This document shows, in pieces, positions 34,382 to 45,243 of a DNA stretch of 64,000 nt. Where the stretch lies: the NCBI RefSeq assembly GCF_000021305.1, contig NC_011772.1:5323335-5387334 (forward strand), given 5' to 3'. The position numbers and the translations under genes were made by a program. Under the pieces are notes generated by a model. The model had not been told where the DNA came from and ran no database searches. It worked only from the letters and a program-made list of their open reading frames with translations. The DNA comes from Bacillus cereus G9842 (GTDB taxonomy: Bacteria; Bacillota; Bacilli; Bacillales; Bacillaceae_G). Position 1 is the first letter of the stretch, and each line of letters opens with the position of its first letter.

Positions 34382-35323
34382 TTATCCAAATTGGTTAAAT
34401 TGTATCGCTATCTGTTTCCCAAAAATAGGTGGAACTGCATTTCCTATTTGTCGATAACATGATGTTTTAGAACCGATAAATTCAAAATCCATGGGAAATC
34501 CTTGAATAATAGCAGTTTCTCTAACTGACATGCGCCTAGTATTACTCGGGTGGTGAATAACTACTACTCCCCCTTTGCCATTGCCTCTAGCTAAAATAGT
34601 AGGAGAAGGTTTATCAGGATTTATCATTCTATGTCCCGTAAAATTTTTATTTTCAATAATTTTATAATTAGAACAAACATGATTTAATATCTTCGAATCT
34701 TCACTCGGTTCTGGTAAACCCGCTAAAACTTCGCTGATACTAACCCACCTTTGTAACGCATTTTGATTAAATAAATCAAAGGTTGGATTTTCTTCATGAG
34801 TAGGCATAGGGAATTCATATTCAAAATTCATATCATTCCTAACCCCAATAAAAATAACACGTTCTCTTTTTTGTGGGACACCGTAATCTGCTAAATTAAA
34901 TAATTTATATTTCACTTTATAGCCAGCATTTTCAAAATCCTTACAAATCATTTTAATAACTGATCCCTTATCTAAACTTAATATTCCTTTTACATTTTCT
35001 GCAACAAAAAATGTTGGTTTCTTATCCCGAATAACTCTTAACATCTCCAAATAAAGTGTATTCCGTTCGTCCCCAGTACCTCTATTCCTATTAGCCACAG
35101 AAAATCCCTGACAAGGAAATCCCCCGATTACAATATCAGCATCAGGTATATCATTAGTATCCACTTCTTTTAAATCTTTCAACACTATATGGTTTCCTAG
35201 ATTTTTTTTATACGTTTCAACCGCATCTTTATCAATATCATTAGCCCAAATTATTTGATGCCCAGCTTGAACAAATCCTAAATCTAGCCCACCCGCACCA
35301 GAAAACAAAGAAATTACTTTCAT
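34382..35323 (-). CDS. DNA cytosine-C5 methyltransferase, first of a near-duplicate pair
   Basis: The 313-residue enzyme shows the same m5C motif order: FSGAGGLDLGF, GGFPCQGFS (catalytic Cys), ENVKG, QKRERVIFIG, a target-recognition region that differs most from its neighbour (for example around NYKIIENKNFTGHRM), and YRQIGNAVPP. It methylates cytosine at C5 from S-adenosylmethionine to protect DNA from the paired nuclease. ATG 35323 has AAAAAGGTG nine bases upstream. It precedes the second methyltransferase by 18 bp in one operon. It is the first cassette gene after rlmH. Confidence 0.93.
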   Translation of the reverse strand: MKVISLFSGAGGLDLGFVQAGHQIIWANDIDKDAVETYKKNLGNHIVLKDLKEVDTNDIPDADIVIGGFPCQGFSVANRNRGTGDERNTLYLEMLRVIRDKKPTFFVAENVKGILSLDKGSVIKMICKDFENAGYKVKYKLFNLADYGVPQKRERVIFIGVRNDMNFEYEFPMPTHEENPTFDLFNQNALQRWVSISEVLAGLPEPSEDSKILNHVCSNYKIIENKNFTGHRMINPDKPSPTILARGNGKGGVVVIHHPSNTRRMSVRETAIIQGFPMDFEFIGSKTSCYRQIGNAVPPIFGKQIAIQFNQFG

Positions 35324-35425
35324 TGAAATTAACACCTTTTTCTAAGTTTGATTACTATAGTATCTAATTATTAATACTAACATAAAATATTTCTAAACGC
35401 CCGCAAACTGCTTAACAAATAAAAG

Positions 35426-35450
35426 TACACGTTATATAAAATAACGTGTA
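35426..35450 (-). terminator. Terminator between rlmH and the methyltransferase operon
   Basis: Arms tacacgttat / ataacgtgta with a 5-nt loop are followed on the minus strand by CTTTTATTT. It lies just inside the cassette, about 12 bp past the rlmH stop. Confidence 0.7.
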
Positions 35451-35461
35451 AAAAACCTCAT

Positions 35462-35479
35462 TTACTTATGATACGGTTC
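35462..35479. repeat. att-like direct repeat inside the 3' end of rlmH
   Basis: ttacttatgatacggttc encodes (minus strand) the last codons and stop of rlmH (EPYHK*). It is identical to 24206-24223. Because the repeat includes the stop codon, insertion leaves RlmH intact. Confidence 0.85.
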
Positions 35480-35941
35480 CCCACGATTAATCCGAAACGC
35501 TCTATACACTTGTTCAAGCAATACTAATCGCATTAATTGGTGTGGTAATGTCATCTTTGAAAAAGAAAGTGATTCGTTTGAACGCTTCATCACTTCTGAA
35601 CTTAGTCCGAGTGATCCACCAATTACAAATGCGACTTTACTCTTTCCGTATGTAGCAAGGCGATCTAGACTTACCGCAAATTCTTCTGATGACTTTTGCT
35701 TTCCTTCTATAGCTAATGCAATCACATGCGTGTCATCAGAAATTTTATCCAGTATACGTATACCTTCTTTTTCCTTTACAATTAACATTTCTGCTTCACT
35801 TAAATTTTCTGGCGCCTTTTCATCGGGCAATTCAATTACTTCTACTTTTGCGTATGCTGATAATCGTTTTAAGTATTCTGCTATACCTTGTTTCAAATAT
35901 TTTTCTTTTAATTTCCCAATTGAAATAATCGAGATATTCAC
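35462..35941 (-). CDS. rlmH: 23S rRNA pseudouridine-1915 N3-methyltransferase RlmH
   Basis: The 159-residue SPOUT-class enzyme has the SAM-binding FVIGGSLGL and the C-terminal knot ending INRGEPYHK, as in B. subtilis YydA and S. aureus OrfX. It methylates pseudouridine 1915 of 23S rRNA. The frame is open to 36010, but the GTG at 35941 ([16 protein letters not shown]) has AAGGTGG upstream and matches the family start. Its 3' end is the known insertion site of staphylococcal cassette chromosomes, and here it carries the cassette repeat. A DnaA-box cluster lies just upstream. Confidence 0.95.
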   Translation of the reverse strand: MNISIISIGKLKEKYLKQGIAEYLKRLSAYAKVEVIELPDEKAPENLSEAEMLIVKEKEGIRILDKISDDTHVIALAIEGKQKSSEEFAVSLDRLATYGKSKVAFVIGGSLGLSSEVMKRSNESLSFSKMTLPHQLMRLVLLEQVYRAFRINRGEPYHK

Positions 35942-35966
35942 ACGTATCATCCACCTTACAAACATG

Positions 35967-36100
35967 TTATCCACAAAACTTATCCACATATCCACAAACA
36001 CTACCCACATATTGTGTGAGAATCTGTGTTCGATACAACATATGTCGCCTCATTTTGACAAAATTCACATGTTTTTTTCTCTTTTTCTGAGTTATCCACA
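35967..36100. promoter_or_regulatory. DnaA-box cluster upstream of rlmH
   Basis: Perfect TTATCCACA boxes lie at 35967-35975, 35980-35988 and 36092-36100, plus ATATCCACA at 35988-35996, all on the plus strand. The first three fill the rlmH upstream gap; the last is inside the CxxH/CxxC gene. DnaA clusters outside oriC, including one near yydA (rlmH) in B. subtilis, are known, so this looks like the conserved counterpart. Confidence 0.75.
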
Positions 36101-36186
36101 TTGTTGATAACCGGCGCAACTTCACACTCATCCACAATAATATCTAACGCTAATTCAACATGTTCTAAACAACAAGGTAAATTCAT
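36001..36186 (-). CDS. CxxH/CxxC protein (BA_5709 family)
   Basis: The 61-residue protein has the N-terminal CCLEH and the later CEFC motif that give the family its name (TIGR04129), suggesting bound zinc. Function is unknown. ATG 36186 has GTGAGGTG at the right spacing; the frame opens with a GTG three codons upstream. It sits between htrA and rlmH, its usual place in Bacillus, and contains one of the DnaA boxes in its coding sequence. Confidence 0.85.
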   Translation of the reverse strand: MNLPCCLEHVELALDIIVDECEVAPVINNVDNSEKEKKTCEFCQNEATYVVSNTDSHTICG

Positions 36187-36213
36187 TTTCTTCACCTCAC
36201 TTTTCTACAATAG

Positions 36214-36240
36214 AAAACAGGAGGTAGGCCCTCCTGTTTT
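36214..36240 (-). terminator. Terminator of the wal-htrA operon
   Basis: Arms aaaacaggagg / cctcctgtttt with a 5-nt loop start at the htrA stop codon. Confidence 0.85.
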
Positions 36241-37415
36241 TAATACTTTTGAATGCCTAATTTCACTGTTGTTGTTACTCTTTTTGTACCACGATAAAAC
36301 GTAAGAGTCATTTTATCATTAATTTCCTTATCATATAAGGCCGTGCGGAATCCAATAATATCGCGAATCGGTTTTCCATCTACTGCCACAATAACATCAT
36401 GTTCTCTTAAACCAGCATCTGCGCCTGGCGAAGGACTTTTCACATCCAAAATACAAACTCCTTCTGTTACAGTACCTGGTAAATGTAATGTTTTTGACCA
36501 ATAATAGTTTGGAATTTCATTTAATGACCTAAGTTCAATCCCAACATACGGCCTTCTTACTTTTCCATACTTCTCAAGTTCATTCATAATCGGAACAGCC
36601 CTAGTCACCGGAATAGCAAGTCCGATTCCTTCTACTTCTTTTGCAGCAATTTTCATTGAATTAATACCAATTAATTGTCCTGCTGCATTTACAAGCGCAC
36701 CGCCACTATTCCCCGGATTAATCGCCGCATCCGTTTGTAACACTTCTACTTGCCAATCATAGTGTCCATCTTGATCTAAATCTACAGGGACAATACGTTC
36801 ATTAGCTGAAATAATACCTTGTGTAACAGTTCCAGAGAATTGCAGTCCGAGTGGATTTCCAATCGCAATGACTGGCTCTCCTCTGCGAACAGTATTAGAA
36901 TCGCCGATTTCAATTATTTTTTTCACATGCTTTGCATCTATTTCTAATACAGCTAAATCTGTGACTACATCGGTTCCTAATACTTTTCCAGGAACCTTCT
37001 TACCGTCACTTAAACTTACTTCAATACGATTCGCTCCAGCTACAACATGATTATTCGTTACAATATAAGCTTGACCATTTGTCTTTTTATAAATTACTCC
37101 TGATCCTGTACCAGCCTCTGAATCTGCCTCTGAAAAGTTATCTCGTTGAATGTTAATAACGCCCACAACAGCTTCAGATGCACGGTCAACAGCATCTACA
37201 AAGCTAATCTGTTTAATTCCTTGAGCTTCGGCCATATTACTTCCGCTTGCTTCAGCTTGCGGAAGCGTATCAGCAGAATTTGAAAATAAAGGAGCTCCAA
37301 ACGCAAATAAAGAAGCTCCTACAATTGTTCCCGCTATACTAGAAAGAACTATACCTTTATGCTTCTTTTTCCCTGCACGTTTCATACGATAATTTTCTTC
37401 ATCAATAAAGGACAT
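36240..37415 (-). CDS. htrA: HtrA/DegP-type membrane-anchored serine protease (YycK)
   Basis: The 391-residue protein has one N-terminal membrane anchor (about 19-40), a trypsin-like protease domain with the triad in TNNHVV, DLAVLEID and GNSGGAL, and a C-terminal PDZ domain (about 290-385). It degrades or refolds damaged exported proteins. It is the last gene of the walRKHIJ operon region, 63 bp after walJ. In B. subtilis the homologue at this locus is yycK/htrC. Confidence 0.93.
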   Translation of the reverse strand: MSFIDEENYRMKRAGKKKHKGIVLSSIAGTIVGASLFAFGAPLFSNSADTLPQAEASGSNMAEAQGIKQISFVDAVDRASEAVVGVINIQRDNFSEADSEAGTGSGVIYKKTNGQAYIVTNNHVVAGANRIEVSLSDGKKVPGKVLGTDVVTDLAVLEIDAKHVKKIIEIGDSNTVRRGEPVIAIGNPLGLQFSGTVTQGIISANERIVPVDLDQDGHYDWQVEVLQTDAAINPGNSGGALVNAAGQLIGINSMKIAAKEVEGIGLAIPVTRAVPIMNELEKYGKVRRPYVGIELRSLNEIPNYYWSKTLHLPGTVTEGVCILDVKSPSPGADAGLREHDVIVAVDGKPIRDIIGFRTALYDKEINDKMTLTFYRGTKRVTTTVKLGIQKY

Positions 37416-37478
37416 ATTTGTTCACCCATCTTCCTGAAAACAACTATATTCACCTTTATTGTTTACTAAAATGAAGAA

Positions 37479-38273
37479 TTATACGTATTGAATTTTTGTA
37501 GGCATTTTTGGATCTGTATCGTGAATTTCAAAGGATTCACCCACTCCAAATCCTTTTTCCTCTAGTACTTGTGATACTGACATACGAGCTAGTTCTTTCA
37601 TGTTATTATCTAAGCTTAAATGGGCTAAATAAATATGCTTTGTCTCATCTGTAATTACATCTGCCATTGCTAATGCAGCATCTTCATTACAAACATGCCC
37701 AACGTCGCTTAAAATACGTCGTTTAATGCTCCATGGGTAACGTCCCATACGAAGCATTTCCACATCATGATTACTTTCAAATACGAAAGCATTAGCTCCC
37801 TTAATAACGCCCTTCATACGGTCGCTTACGTATCCCGTATCTGTAATAAGTGCTAATTTCCTATTATTGTTATGGAAAGCATAAAACATCGGTTCTGCCG
37901 CATCATGAGAAACTCCAAATGATTCGACTTCAATATCACCAAATGTTTTCACATCCCCAACTGAGAAAATGAATTTTTGCTCAGTTGGGATATTTCCTAT
38001 TAAATGTTCCATTGCATTCCATGTTTTCTCATTCGCATAAACGGGTAAATCATATTTACGCGCCAATACACCTAACCCTTTAATATGATCACTATGCTCA
38101 TGTGTTACAAGAATACCTGATACATCATTTATATTCAGTTCTGCTTGTTTAAATAAAGCCTCTGTCGCTTTACCACTTAAACCTGCATCGACTAGTAATT
38201 TTTTTTCATCGGTTCCTACGTATAGCATATTTCCTGTACTTCCACTTGCAAGTACGCTAAAATGCAACCCCAT
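37479..38273 (-). CDS. walJ: WalJ (YycJ), metallo-beta-lactamase-fold nuclease
   Basis: The 264-residue protein has the metal-binding motif [11 protein letters not shown] (near 57) and later metal ligands ([20 protein letters not shown]), as in YycJ. Family members are exonucleases implicated in mismatch repair and linked to the WalRK cell-wall stress system by operon position. Its start overlaps the end of walI by 17 bp. Confidence 0.93.
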   Translation of the reverse strand: MGLHFSVLASGSTGNMLYVGTDEKKLLVDAGLSGKATEALFKQAELNINDVSGILVTHEHSDHIKGLGVLARKYDLPVYANEKTWNAMEHLIGNIPTEQKFIFSVGDVKTFGDIEVESFGVSHDAAEPMFYAFHNNNRKLALITDTGYVSDRMKGVIKGANAFVFESNHDVEMLRMGRYPWSIKRRILSDVGHVCNEDAALAMADVITDETKHIYLAHLSLDNNMKELARMSVSQVLEEKGFGVGESFEIHDTDPKMPTKIQYV

Positions 38274-39099
38274 TCTTTCTCACTCCAGTATGTTCATCAA
38301 CCACTTGATTTTCCTTTTCCCCTAATTCCATAACTTGTCCTTCAATTGCATTCACAAAGAAGTCCTGTTTCTGCTCCGTTTTTAAATTCCACGTTGGAGC
38401 AAGTACTTGGTTATTAGAAGTAGATGCGGTAAGAGTGGCATAGCCAATTTGTGCTTCTTTAACATGCGTATTTCCATGAATTTTATTTTTTAAATACAAA
38501 TTTTCTAAAGCTGTTTGAGCCGTAATAATTTCTTGCTCTTTCGTTTTTTCACCTTCGCCCATTTCTTTTAAATCAGTTAGCATTGTCTGCGTATATGAAA
38601 CAAGTTCATTTTTTTCATTTAATTCCACAACAATCATCGCCTGATTATTATAGAAAATAGGCTTATCTTTATATTTTTGGAAGAAATAAATTTTAAAGTC
38701 TTTCACCGCTCCAAATTCATACTTTTGTCCATCCAATACATAGTTCTTCAAAAATTCATTATACTTATCTTTTGATAATGATTTCGTATTTAAAAAAGGC
38801 TCTTTTAGCTTACTTTCTATCTTGTACATATTTTGTATATGCGCCGTTTGATTTTTCAAAGACTGTATATCATCTTCTTTAAAGGCTTTATTTTCCGCTC
38901 TAATAAACGACTCTTTTTTCGGTTCCTTAGGGATATTCCCTATAGTAATTTTGTTTGCCTTTAATTCTTGATCTATCTTTGTTTCTGCAATAAGCTCCAA
39001 TTGATTACTATCTTGCTTTTGAATGAATTGAAAAATGAGAAAGAGGTCCAAAACAAAAAAGGTCACAATAAATATGGTTTTAATCCGATCCCAATCCAT
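38257..39099 (-). CDS. walI: WalI (YycI), regulator of WalK
   Basis: The 280-residue protein has one N-terminal membrane helix ([20 protein letters not shown]) and a large extracytoplasmic domain, as in YycI. WalI and WalH bind WalK in the membrane and dampen its activity in B. subtilis. Its start overlaps the end of walH by 20 bp. Assignment rests on the helix, length and operon order. Confidence 0.92.
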   Translation of the reverse strand: MDWDRIKTIFIVTFFVLDLFLIFQFIQKQDSNQLELIAETKIDQELKANKITIGNIPKEPKKESFIRAENKAFKEDDIQSLKNQTAHIQNMYKIESKLKEPFLNTKSLSKDKYNEFLKNYVLDGQKYEFGAVKDFKIYFFQKYKDKPIFYNNQAMIVVELNEKNELVSYTQTMLTDLKEMGEGEKTKEQEIITAQTALENLYLKNKIHGNTHVKEAQIGYATLTASTSNNQVLAPTWNLKTEQKQDFFVNAIEGQVMELGEKENQVVDEHTGVRKNGVAF

Positions 39100-40396
39100 T
39101 TAGTCCTCCCTCACTCCACTCATAGATTTTCTGTTTACCTGTTTCACCTTCAACAAGTTTTACATACCAAATTGGTTGTAGTCGAACTACTTGTCCATCT
39201 AGTGATAACTTGTATCCAATACCAATATCCTTAATTACTTGTTTCTTTATCTCTGGATTATTTTCTAGAGATGCTATTACAACATGCCCTGACGGAAGAG
39301 TAACCTTCTGTTCTATGCCTTTAGTATTTAAAGACAGCAACGGTCTTTCATATTCCATTACTTCTTCTGATCCCCATTTTTGTCTCAATTCAGCTAATCC
39401 ATCTGTATTGAATACGGAATATCCATCTTCATGTAAGCGAAACACTGTCTCTCCTTTATTCATATAGTCCAAACGATATGAATCCAAACTTCCACTGTGA
39501 CCACTTACGAATTCAAAGCTTTTTTGTAACAGCATTAAATTATCTATCGTTTTCTCAGTTAAGACAGAAGAGTTTTTATACTTTAGCATGTGACGATCGT
39601 CTTCAATTTCCATAGATCTAATACCATCTGTAAATGTTTCTTTCGATATCTCAGTAATTGGACTTAAATAACGAGGATCACTAAACAGAGCATTCTTAAA
39701 CGTATCCACTGCTAAATTAGATGAGATATATGTTATATTGTTTAACTCTGTCGTTCCATCTGGTAAAAATAACTTTTTCATATCATTGATTTGATAATCA
39801 AAATAAGGCTTTGCTGATACTATAAATTGATTTTGGGCATTTACAATATCTTTTAAATACACGCCACTTAATTTTGCCTCATATATTTTAAAGTTATCAC
39901 CATCAGAAACAAAGTTAATTTTAATTTCTTGATCCTTACTTCTAGAAGGATCAAGAAGAATACGATTAAAATGTTTAGGCTTATCTGTACCTTTCTCTTT
40001 CATGTTAAACATGGATTTAACTGCATCAAATGGGATATCGGTAGGGAAAACAAGTTCAATTTTCCCTTCACCATGCACATAGGACAGGAAATCACCCTTA
40101 GTGATTGATATCTCTCTAAACTCATGTAGTTCCCCTACTTCCAGAGGCTTATAGATTGATTCTATATCTGCCTCTCTTCTGCTCCCATAATGATTTTTAT
40201 CTTTATGCACGATGATAGAAGTAGGACGGACAACATCGGCAATTTTAGTTTGATTCGTTCCTTCATTGCCCTGTACAAATTTCGCGTTTTGCATGGATGT
40301 AGAATCTGGCACATACGTCCATAGGTTAAAAGTAAGAAATAGGCTAATTACGACTAGGTTAATTAAAACTATTGTTTTAAAGTTTTCCATACTCAT
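39080..40396 (-). CDS. walH: WalH (YycH), regulator of WalK
   Basis: The 438-residue protein has an N-terminal membrane helix (IVLINLVVISLFLTFNLW) and an extracytoplasmic YycH domain. It restrains the WalK kinase together with WalI. The frame opens at a TTG (40402), but ATG 40396 overlaps the walK stop by 4 bp (ATGA), which supports coupling and that start; ATG 40390 is also possible. Confidence 0.92.
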   Translation of the reverse strand: MSMENFKTIVLINLVVISLFLTFNLWTYVPDSTSMQNAKFVQGNEGTNQTKIADVVRPTSIIVHKDKNHYGSRREADIESIYKPLEVGELHEFREISITKGDFLSYVHGEGKIELVFPTDIPFDAVKSMFNMKEKGTDKPKHFNRILLDPSRSKDQEIKINFVSDGDNFKIYEAKLSGVYLKDIVNAQNQFIVSAKPYFDYQINDMKKLFLPDGTTELNNITYISSNLAVDTFKNALFSDPRYLSPITEISKETFTDGIRSMEIEDDRHMLKYKNSSVLTEKTIDNLMLLQKSFEFVSGHSGSLDSYRLDYMNKGETVFRLHEDGYSVFNTDGLAELRQKWGSEEVMEYERPLLSLNTKGIEQKVTLPSGHVVIASLENNPEIKKQVIKDIGIGYKLSLDGQVVRLQPIWYVKLVEGETGKQKIYEWSEGGLNGLGSD

Positions 40397-42234
40397 TCCC
40401 AATCGTCCTCTTCATCTGCTGCCATTGGTAACGTGAAATAAATAGTTGTCCCTTTTCCTTCTTCACTCTTCGCCCAAATAGAGCCACCATGTGCCTCAAT
40501 CATTTCTTTTGCAATTGCTAATCCAAGTCCCGTACCACCCATTTGTCTTGAACGAGCTTTATCTACGCGATAAAAACGTTCAAAGATTTTATCAACGTTT
40601 TCTTTTGGAATACCCATTCCTTGGTCACTTACGCTAATTTCTAATAAATCACCGCGATCACGTAAGCGATATGTTACTGTTCCACCTTCTGGTGAATACT
40701 TTAATGCGTTAGAAATAATGTTATACAGCACTTGAGTAATTTTGTCAGTATCCATATCAATAAACCTAGATTTTTTAGAGAAAGATCGTTTGAAACTTAC
40801 ATTTTGCTCTTTAGACATTTCAAAGCGATCAATAACATTATTAAAGAAATCAGTAAAGTCGACCCATTCTTTCATTAAACGGTGCTCTGTACTATCAAGT
40901 TTAGATAGCTGTAACAACGCATTTACAAGTCTAATCATTCTTTCTGTTTCTTCTTGTGTAACCGTTAAAAATTGTGGTGCAATATTCGGATCCTGCCACG
41001 CTCCATCTGTAAGTGCCTCTAAATAACTGCGCATCGTCGTTAATGGCGTCCTTAATTCATGAGAGACATTCGCCACAAACTCACGGCGTTCCCCTTCTAT
41101 ACGCTCCTGCTCTGTTACATCATATAGTACAGCAATTAAGCCATTGGCCTTCCCTGTTTCTTTTTGAATAACAGAGAAACTAGCACGTAAAATATATGGT
41201 TCGTTTCTCGTACTAAAATCTAATAACACAGAATCTGGCTCTTCATATAAATGATCGAGCGTAAATTCTTCCTGTATCCCTAATACCTCTAAAACAGATT
41301 GATCGAGCGCTGTTTCACGAGAAACATTTAACATCTTTTCCGCAGGGTCATTTAGTAAAATAATATCCCCTTTTCGGTCAGTAGCAATTACTCCATCTGT
41401 CATATGTGATAAAACGGATGATAATTTACGCCTTTCACTTTCTGTAGAAGAACGAGCTTGTTGTAATTTTTTTGATAAATTATTGAAGGATAATGCCAGT
41501 TGTCCAATTTCATCATGGCTATGCACTTTTACTTTTCTCGAATAATTTCCTTTTGCCATTTCGATTGCTTGTCTCCGCATATCTGAAATTGGTCTTGTAA
41601 TTGTTTGAGCCAATAAAATCCCAAGTACGGCCGTTACTAATAAGGCAATTACTGTTCCCGTAGCAAAAATTTGATTTATATCCTTCATTTGTTTATATAC
41701 ATCTTCCATAGATGCAACGATGTATATAACACCAAGCGCATCCTTGCCATTATCATCTAGAATCGGAGTAAGCATAACTTGAACACGATGGCCTGTACTA
41801 CCATCCTTCTCAATTTTCACTTCTGGCTTTTTTTGTACTAACACTCGCTGAACAGCTATATCAGTTGATGTTCTATTCACCTTATTCTGCTTTGATTCAT
41901 CTGAAATAGCCAATAACTTTCTATGCGAATCAAATACACTTACCTCTTGTATAACTTTCTTTTGATCAGAGGCAAATTTTCGAATAGAAGTTTTAATGGT
42001 TTCATCTGTTGACTCTGTTTCTGCTTTTGTATAACTTTTTTTAAACTCTTGTTTCAAGTTATATGATAATAAGTTTGTTTGCTGCGTTAAAGAATCCCTA
42101 AAACCTTGTACTAGGCTCTTCTCTAATTCCCTTACGAAATAAACCCCAATAACTTGCATCGCTATTAATATTAATAGCATATATATAAGCACAAATTTTA
42201 AATGAATAGATTGAAAAAAACCAACTTTCTTCAT
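40393..42234 (-). CDS. walK: Sensor histidine kinase WalK (YycG)
   Basis: The 613-residue kinase has two membrane helices (about 12-33 and 185-207) around an extracellular Cache-type domain, then HAMP (about 208-258), PAS (about 265-370), HisKA (FVANVSHELRTPLTTM, His near 386) and HATPase (NALKYSPEGG, DQGMGI, GGTGLGLAI) domains. It is the essential kinase that controls cell-wall metabolism genes through WalR. It follows walR by 3 bp in the operon. Confidence 0.97.
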   Translation of the reverse strand: MKKVGFFQSIHLKFVLIYMLLILIAMQVIGVYFVRELEKSLVQGFRDSLTQQTNLLSYNLKQEFKKSYTKAETESTDETIKTSIRKFASDQKKVIQEVSVFDSHRKLLAISDESKQNKVNRTSTDIAVQRVLVQKKPEVKIEKDGSTGHRVQVMLTPILDDNGKDALGVIYIVASMEDVYKQMKDINQIFATGTVIALLVTAVLGILLAQTITRPISDMRRQAIEMAKGNYSRKVKVHSHDEIGQLALSFNNLSKKLQQARSSTESERRKLSSVLSHMTDGVIATDRKGDIILLNDPAEKMLNVSRETALDQSVLEVLGIQEEFTLDHLYEEPDSVLLDFSTRNEPYILRASFSVIQKETGKANGLIAVLYDVTEQERIEGERREFVANVSHELRTPLTTMRSYLEALTDGAWQDPNIAPQFLTVTQEETERMIRLVNALLQLSKLDSTEHRLMKEWVDFTDFFNNVIDRFEMSKEQNVSFKRSFSKKSRFIDMDTDKITQVLYNIISNALKYSPEGGTVTYRLRDRGDLLEISVSDQGMGIPKENVDKIFERFYRVDKARSRQMGGTGLGLAIAKEMIEAHGGSIWAKSEEGKGTTIYFTLPMAADEEDDWE

Positions 42235-42237
42235 ATA

Positions 42238-42945
42238 CTATTCCTGCTCTGGGTCACGCAAGTAATACCCTACTCCACGTCTAGTTACAATTAAAGTAGG
42301 ATGGCTTGGATTATCTTCAATTTTTTCACGCAAACGACGTACTGTTACGTCTACTGTGCGCACATCTCCAAAATAGTCATAACCCCAAACTGTTTGTAAT
42401 AAATGTTCGCGTGTCATAACTTGTCCTAAATGTTTCGCTAAATAATGTAGCAACTCAAATTCACGATGTGTAAGCTCGATATTTTCCTCGCGCTTCGTTA
42501 CACTATATGCATTTGGATTAATAACAATTGGTCCAATAACCATTTCTGTATTTTCTTCTTTTTCTGCAGAACCACCTTGTTGATGACGGCGTAAATTCGC
42601 CTTCACACGAGCAAGTAATTCCCTCGTACTAAATGGCTTCGTTACATAATCATCTGCCCCAAGCTCAAGCCCTAATACTTTATCAATCTCAGAGTCCTTT
42701 GCTGTAAGCATAATAATCGGCATTTCTGAACTTTTACGTATTTCACGGCAAACCTCTAATCCATCTTTACCCGGTAGCATAATATCTAATAAAACCATAT
42801 CTGGTTGTTCTTCATTAGCTTTTTCAATTGCTTCATCACCATCATGCGCCATTACTATTTCAAAACCTTCTTTTTCTAGATTAAACTTCAAAATATCTGC
42901 AATCGGCTTTTCATCATCAACTACTAAAATTTTCTTTCCCATCAT
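42238..42945 (-). CDS. walR: Response regulator WalR (YycF)
   Basis: The 235-residue OmpR-type regulator has a receiver domain ([10 protein letters not shown]; phospho-Asp in [13 protein letters not shown] near 54; Lys in TKPF) and a C-terminal winged helix (about 130-232; [17 protein letters not shown]). It is the essential regulator of murein hydrolase and cell-wall genes. It opens the five-gene wal operon. Two adjacent ATGs follow AAGGAGG; the first is used. Confidence 0.97.
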   Translation of the reverse strand: MMGKKILVVDDEKPIADILKFNLEKEGFEIVMAHDGDEAIEKANEEQPDMVLLDIMLPGKDGLEVCREIRKSSEMPIIMLTAKDSEIDKVLGLELGADDYVTKPFSTRELLARVKANLRRHQQGGSAEKEENTEMVIGPIVINPNAYSVTKREENIELTHREFELLHYLAKHLGQVMTREHLLQTVWGYDYFGDVRTVDVTVRRLREKIEDNPSHPTLIVTRRGVGYYLRDPEQE

Positions 42946-43113
42946 CGTCTATTTCCTCCTTATAAAAATATGGTCAATAATCCCTAAACATATCGATGTT
43001 TACATAGTATGTCCTATATGACCGCATCCTTTGTTTAAGTATTTTCTCCTCTATTCTCATAGACTCATGTATGATCCACTTTTACACGGCATCCTATACG
43101 ATCTATAGAAAAA

Positions 43114-43136
43114 CCTCTAGCTTCAACTGCTAGAGG
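43114..43136 (-). terminator. Terminator of the tRNA operon
   Basis: Arms cctctagc / gctagagg with a 7-nt loop are followed on the minus strand by TTTTT, about 90 bp past tRNA-Phe. Confidence 0.85.
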
Positions 43137-43226
43137 CTCCTCGTTCTATTTTAAAATAACTACTCAGTTTTGTAAAATTACATAAATAAAAAGGATATTA
43201 AGTGGGCCCACTTAATATCCTGAGAG

Positions 43227-43299
<73 letters not shown>

Positions 43300-43343
43300 A
43301 AAACTATATATAAAACCACTAATGGTGGTATAAACAAAAGTGG

Positions 43344-43416
43344 CGGTCCCGACCGGGGTCGAACCGGCGATCTCCTGCGTGACAGGCAGGCATGTTAACC
43401 ACTACACCACGGGACC
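43344..43416 (-). tRNA. tRNA-Asp (GTC)
   Basis: Acceptor GGTCCCG pairs with CGGGACC, anticodon loop CTGTCAC gives GTC, and the T-loop is GTTCGACCC. The 3' CCA is not encoded. Confidence 0.95.
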
Positions 43417-43437
43417 AAAAATAAGCATAAAAAAACA

Positions 43438-43509
43438 TGACCCGTACGGGATTCGAACCCGTGTTACCGCCGTGAAAGGGCGGTGTCTTAACCACTTGAC
43501 CAACGGGCC
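43438..43509 (-). tRNA. tRNA-Glu (TTC)
   Basis: Acceptor GGCCCGT pairs with ACGGGTC, anticodon loop CTTTCAC gives TTC, and the T-loop is GTTCGAATC. The 3' CCA is not encoded. Confidence 0.95.
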
Positions 43510-43522
43510 ACGAAAAATAAAA

Positions 43523-43598
43523 TGGTGAGCCATGAAGGATTCGAACCTTCGACCCTCTGATTAAAAGTCAGATGCTCTACCAACTGAGCTAATGGCTC
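43523..43598 (-). tRNA. tRNA-Lys (TTT)
   Basis: Acceptor GAGCCAT pairs with ATGGCTC, anticodon loop CTTTTAA gives TTT, and CCA is encoded at the 3' end (43523-43525). First tRNA of the operon downstream of purA. Confidence 0.95.
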
Positions 43599-43695
43599 AT
43601 ACTCACCAACGTCATATTTTCGTGACGACAAGATGTATCATAACATGTATTCTGTATTCTTCGCAATACTTTTTTTCATTTTTTTATAAAAGATA

Positions 43696-43727
43696 AGAAA
43701 AAACTCATGCGGACATGAGTTTTTTCT
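43696..43727 (-). terminator. purA terminator
   Basis: Arms agaaaaaactcatg / catgagttttttct with a 4-nt loop lie 12 bp past the purA stop codon. Confidence 0.9.
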
Positions 43728-43738
43728 AAAAATATCAA

Positions 43739-45151
<1,413 letters not shown>

Positions 45152-45190
45152 TTATATTTTCACCTTATGAAAGCCTTATCTTTATCCCAT

Positions 45191-45235
45191 AAAAAAAGAA
45201 ACACATCTTATTATAAGAAATGTGTTTCTTTTTTA
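45191..45235 (-). terminator. dnaC terminator
   Basis: Arms aaaaaagaaacacat / atgtgtttctttttt with inner pairing (cttatt/aataag-like) lie just past the dnaC stop codon. Confidence 0.85.
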
Positions 45236-45243
45236 TACTGCCT

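Larger units (their letters stand above)
24206..35479. mobile_element. SCC-like cassette integrated at the 3' end of rlmH
   Basis: An 11.3-kb segment is bounded by an identical 18-bp direct repeat, one copy forming the last codons of rlmH. It encodes a large serine recombinase, a replicative helicase with a small partner, a restriction-modification module and a DGQHR/membrane protein pair. rlmH (orfX) 3' ends with the TATCATAA core are the sites used by staphylococcal cassette chromosome (Ccr) recombinases; position, core and gene content match that class. No phage structural, conjugation or transposase gene is present. Whether the recombinase is truly a Ccr relative needs a phylogeny. Confidence 0.75.

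Noticed and set aside
24206..35479. Reading the region as a prophage
   Set aside because: There are no capsid, terminase, portal, tail or lysis genes, and the boundaries are at rlmH with an SCC-type core.
43340..43528. Plus-strand open frame over the tRNA cluster
   Set aside because: It is the antisense of tRNA-Asp and tRNA-Glu; such frames are a well-known misannotation and have no ribosome site.
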